A DNA stretch of 64,000 bases from Lucinisca nassula (lineage: Eukaryota > Mollusca > Bivalvia > Lucinida > Lucinidae), in NCBI GenBank assembly GCA_963580285.1, contig OY757025.1, positions 121,803,223-121,867,222 on the forward strand, given 5' to 3'. The first letter of the stretch is position 1. Every line of letters begins with the position of its first letter. Positions 61,693-64,000 of this stretch are shown piece after piece. A program made the translations under genes and the position numbers. The notes under the pieces were generated by a model. The model was not told the origin of the DNA. It searched no databases and saw nothing but the letters and a program-made list of their open reading frames with translations.

Positions 61693-61935
61693 GTATGTGT
61701 GTGTGTGTACCATAAGGGCAGCAACTGTCTTAGCTGTCAAGCAACAAGACAAGATCTAGTTATGGCACCACTAGTTGGTTCCAAGGTCTGAAAAAACAGC
61801 TTAGAAGTCTGCCTACCCAGGCAAAATGGTACAAGTCGGACCGTCCCTGTATTGTTTGGGAAGTAGGACGTGAGAAGTCATATTAAGGAAAGTTCCACAA
61901 AACTGGAAGCAATGCCTCCAAAATGACATTTGTTT
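61690..61935 (+). mobile_element. SINE B variant, duplicated block copy 2
   Basis: Repeats 61296-61480 about 390 bp on (CAAGCAACAAGACAAGATCT, ATGGCACCACTAGTTGGTTC) and extends to GTTCCACAAAACTGGAAGCA. Confidence 0.75.
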
Positions 61936-61940
61936 GTTTG

Positions 61941-62165
61941 TTTGTTTGATTTGAGGTTTAACGTCCCCCTCAACACTGTACAGGTCATTTTAGAGACGTT
62001 GCTTCCAATTTTGTGGGACTTTTACCCGACACTGAGATGAAATGACATCTCAAGCCCTGTCGCCCAATGAAACCAATAGGGTTATTAGCATGGACGGTCC
62101 CTCGCACTGTGGTTCCTGGACAGGCTTAGATCCTCTAAGCGGTTTACCAGTACTAGTGTGCAGGC
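61941..62165 (-). mobile_element. SINE B, 5'-truncated
   Basis: TTTGTTTGATTTGAGGTTTA to CAGTACTAGTGTGCAGGCC. Confidence 0.9.
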
Positions 62166-62502
62166 CGGACTCCTGCTATATATAATGAGGATGGTTCCAT
62201 TTGGTTTTGTTTGATTTGAGGTTTAACATGCCTGTCAACACTGTATAGGTCATTTTGGAGACATTGCTTCCAATTTTGTGGGACATCTCAAGCCCTGCCA
62301 CCCAATGAAACCAATAGGGTTTATAAGCATGGACCTCCTCACTGGCACCGCTTTGCCTGGGCAGGCTTAGATGCTCTAAGCAGTTTACTAGTACTCGTGT
62401 GAGGTCGGTTTCAGCTCTGTGTGGAAGCATCATGCAGCCCATCTATTTCTTCAAGCCCCGATGGGCCGGGGCAATGATTCCATTTGGTACAAAAAGGGTT
62501 AA
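62166..62502 (-). mobile_element. H2 fragment split by SINE B
   Basis: GGACTCCTGCTATATATAAT, then SINE B, then GGTACAAAAAGGGTTAAA: the terminal 50 bp of an H2. Confidence 0.85.
62205..62473 (-). mobile_element. SINE B with 14-bp TSD inside H2
   Basis: TTTTGTTTGATTTGAGGTTT tail to CTTCAAGCCCCGATGGGCCG head. Flanks ATGGTTCCATTTGG (62191-62204) and ATGATTCCATTTGG (62474-62487) differ at one base. Confidence 0.95.
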
Positions 62503-62569
62503 ACCAACTAGTCAACATGATAATAAGGGTCGATTTCATATGACCTTATTCAAACTGACTCACACAAAC

Positions 62570-62697
62570 CTTTTTTTTTTTTCTTTTATCATTTTCAGGA
62601 ATTTCACCGCCAATATTCTCTTCATCACTTTCCCCAATATTGGCAACAGATTGCAGCCCCTTGTGGTCAAATATCATGATAAACCCCAGAAGTCCCA
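62570..62697 (-). CDS. Candidate internal exon, unknown protein
   Basis: Minus strand, 128 bp, acceptor TTCACTTCAG, donor AAAAG|GTTTGT, phase 1 in and 0 out. Reads GLLGFIMIFDHKGLQSVANI, GESDEENIGGEIPENDKRKK; codons are markedly RNY and the acidic-then-basic run looks like a natural linker. An H1 MITE (62708-62920) begins 11 bp upstream of the exon and has replaced the usual pyrimidine tract. The opposite strand offers a rival: TTTTATCATTTTCAG then NFTANILFITFPNIGNRLQP to a stop at 62701. Strand not settled. Confidence 0.35.
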
Positions 62698-62707
62698 CTG
62701 AAGTGAA

Positions 62708-62920
62708 TTAACCCTTGTCCGGCTGAATATTCATATATGCCACACCAACTACCGGTCATTACCCAATCGGATTATTTGATGCAAATTATTGCAACAAATT
62801 CACAATCTGAATGGCAAACAATGTAGATCCTGATCAGATGGCTTCTTCAGAAGCCATCTGATCTGGATCTACATTGTTTCAAAGAAAAGGCATATCCGGG
62901 TTCAGCAGGACAAGGGTTAA
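62708..62920 (+). mobile_element. H1 MITE
   Basis: TTAACCCTTGTCCGGCTGAA left, TTCAGCAGGACAAGGGTTAA right, hairpin GATGGCTTC-TTCA-GAAGCCATC intact. Confidence 0.9.
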
Positions 62921-63115
62921 CCATGGGTAATATATGAGTCTATCCATGCACTTCCAACCCGAGGGAAGCCCACGCCGCTAGGAACCGAGGCTAAGCCTTT
63001 AGCTATGTAGGCATTCCATTCCAATTGCCGTTATGACAAGTTTTTCCGTTATTACCAATGTCTGTATAAAGAGTGTTGACTGTATGTCTAAAATTTCAAG
63101 ACTCTTGCTAGTCTG

Positions 63116-63437
63116 ACATGATAGCTCAGTGGTTAGTGCACTTGCCTCTGGTGCTAGAGGTCCCGGGTTCGATCCCTGGCAGCGGCGATAAAATTTTGGT
63201 GTCTGAACACGCGCCATTGGCATCATTTGCAGGGATGAATGTCATAAAGTGCACCGTCCTTCAGATCAGGATGTTAACTGGAGGCCCCCTGTGCAGGGAG
63301 AACCATCCCCTGTGCAGGTTAAAGATTCCTACTGTAATTACTGTGTAGGCTTTCATCCTGCAAAACCTGGAGTGTATGTAATATACACCTGCGGTAATGG
63401 TCAAATGTGACCGATGCAGTATCAGAAGATAGATAGA
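63116..63437 (+). mobile_element. SINE F (tRNA head, LINE1-type tail)
   Basis: tRNA-like head with A box TAGCTCAGTGGTTAG and B box GGTTCGATCCC (63120-63185), a 200-bp body, and a 3' end CAGTATCAGAAGATAGATAG. Flanked by TAGTCTG (63109-63115 and 63438-63444). The last 55 bp match the 3' end of LINE1. Confidence 0.9.
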
Positions 63438-63691
63438 TAGTCTGCGTAACTGAGTAGGCTGGTTTGTGTCTTATCTGGTTATAGGCCTGAAGACACAAGT
63501 GCTCTTATGAAAGGCCTTATATTAAAATTGACAAGGTCACATTCTTTTGTCCCCTTTCTTTGTGAAATTCATGAAGCAATCCATACCAATTTCAGGCATT
63601 TTAATTAAGATGAACACTTCTTTTATGCTTGTGACAAAATTCACTGATTTTTCAGAATCTGAGAAATCAAAGCATTGACAGCACTGAAGGT

Positions 63692-63815
63692 TTTTTTTAT
63701 TGGGTATCGGTTTAAGGCCCTTTCAAGATTATTTCACTGATTTCCAGCCAATCCTATTTTAATCAGAGGTGGGTGAAAACAGGAGTACCTGGAGAAAAAC
63801 CAGTCTGTCATCTTC
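63692..63815 (-). mobile_element. SINE E 3' half
   Basis: GGTTTAAGGCCCTTTCAAGA, AATCAGAGGTGGGTGAAAAC, AGTACCTGGAGAAAAACCAG. Confidence 0.8.
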
Positions 63816-63824
63816 CATTGAAAA

Positions 63825-63930
63825 ACTGTACAGTTTATACAGAAAAACATTTATGGTCATTTTTCTACATAAACCGTGTTATATCCAAAACCATGCTTTA
63901 ATGAACAGTGTTATAATGAGGTAATACATT
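63825..63930. mobile_element. M4 repeat, decayed
   Basis: ACAGTTTATACAGAAAAACA, TTTATGGTCATTTTTCTACA, AACCGTGTTATATCCAAAAC. Confidence 0.6.
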
Positions 63931-63948
63931 TATGTATGTTCTTCAATG

Positions 63949-64000
63949 TACTAGCTGCTCCTCGCTTGGCACTCAGATTTACGGGGTAGAGCTAGGACTC
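63949..64000 (+). mobile_element. SINE D body, runs off window end
   Basis: TACTAGCTGCTCCTCGCTTG and GGGGTAGAGCTAGGACT match SINE D at 24504-24845 just past its tRNA head; 5'-truncated here. Confidence 0.85.

Noticed and set aside
63118..63190. Functional tRNA gene
   Set aside because: It is the head of SINE F with a LINE-like tail and flanking duplication.

Overview
Eukaryotic, intron- and repeat-dominated genomic DNA, AT-rich by eye, with no operons or bacterial signals. The repeat content (tandem arrays ending in an ACGG-type microsatellite plus a terminal hairpin, tRNA-headed SINEs ending in a GACGTTAAAC-like tail, many hairpin MITEs, CR1/Jockey-like LINE fragments, a Tc1 fossil) fits a marine bivalve mollusc. 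That assignment is inference from repeat style, not from a diagnostic gene.

Coding content is sparse. The best candidates are: a first coding exon of an unknown Ser/Arg-rich protein (3127-2513, minus); two phase-compatible exons of a P-loop protein (33225-33090 and 32975-32563, minus); a + strand terminal exon ending in a hydrophobic helix (about 34627-34850); and a minus terminal exon at 45381-45275. Weaker single-exon candidates lie at 17112, 21533, 25715, 27466, 42184, 51917, 60575 and 62570. I recognise none of these proteins. They look like scattered exons of several genes on both strands, separated by repeat-filled introns.

Mobile DNA explains most of the rest. (1) Hairpin MITEs ending in TTAACCC: families called here H1 (13 copies), H2, H5, H6, H8. 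H1, H2, H5 and H8 share a related internal palindrome. (2) Foldback elements H3 (over 20 copies), centred on a GTGGGTACTCGTTAGAAC hairpin. (3) SINE families A to F; five share a 3' tail and F shares its tail with the LINE at 8981-10592. (4) Tandem-array elements with terminal hairpins (950-2226, 18888-19706, 36786-40024, 24045-25375, 47795-48530, and the 4.2-kb composite 54816-59035). (5) Two 5'-truncated LINEs (8981-10592, 49549-51300) and a Tc1 pseudogene (14215-15080). (6) Two 1.3-kb terminal-inverted-repeat elements (40668-41987, 52953-54260).

Layout: 0-3.3 kb H1 pair, 161-bp array and the Ser/Arg-rich exon; 4-5.3 kb about 165-bp array; 5.3-12.6 kb H3 copies, SINEs and LINE1; 13.3-16.4 kb 33-bp satellite and Tc1; 16.7-24 kb SINE B, H1, H2, H5 and arrays; 24-34 kb arrays, SINE D, promoter-like patches and P-loop exons; 34.5-42 kb a nested array block and the CGATC-rich element; 42-49.4 kb hairpin elements; 49.4-51.4 kb LINE2; 51.4-54.8 kb SINE B and a TTAA element; 54.8-59 kb composite array; 59-64 kb H1, H2, a SINE B cluster, SINE F and SINE D. 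Many insertions are nested, with target-site duplications or related empty sites visible inside the window, so relative ages can be read directly.
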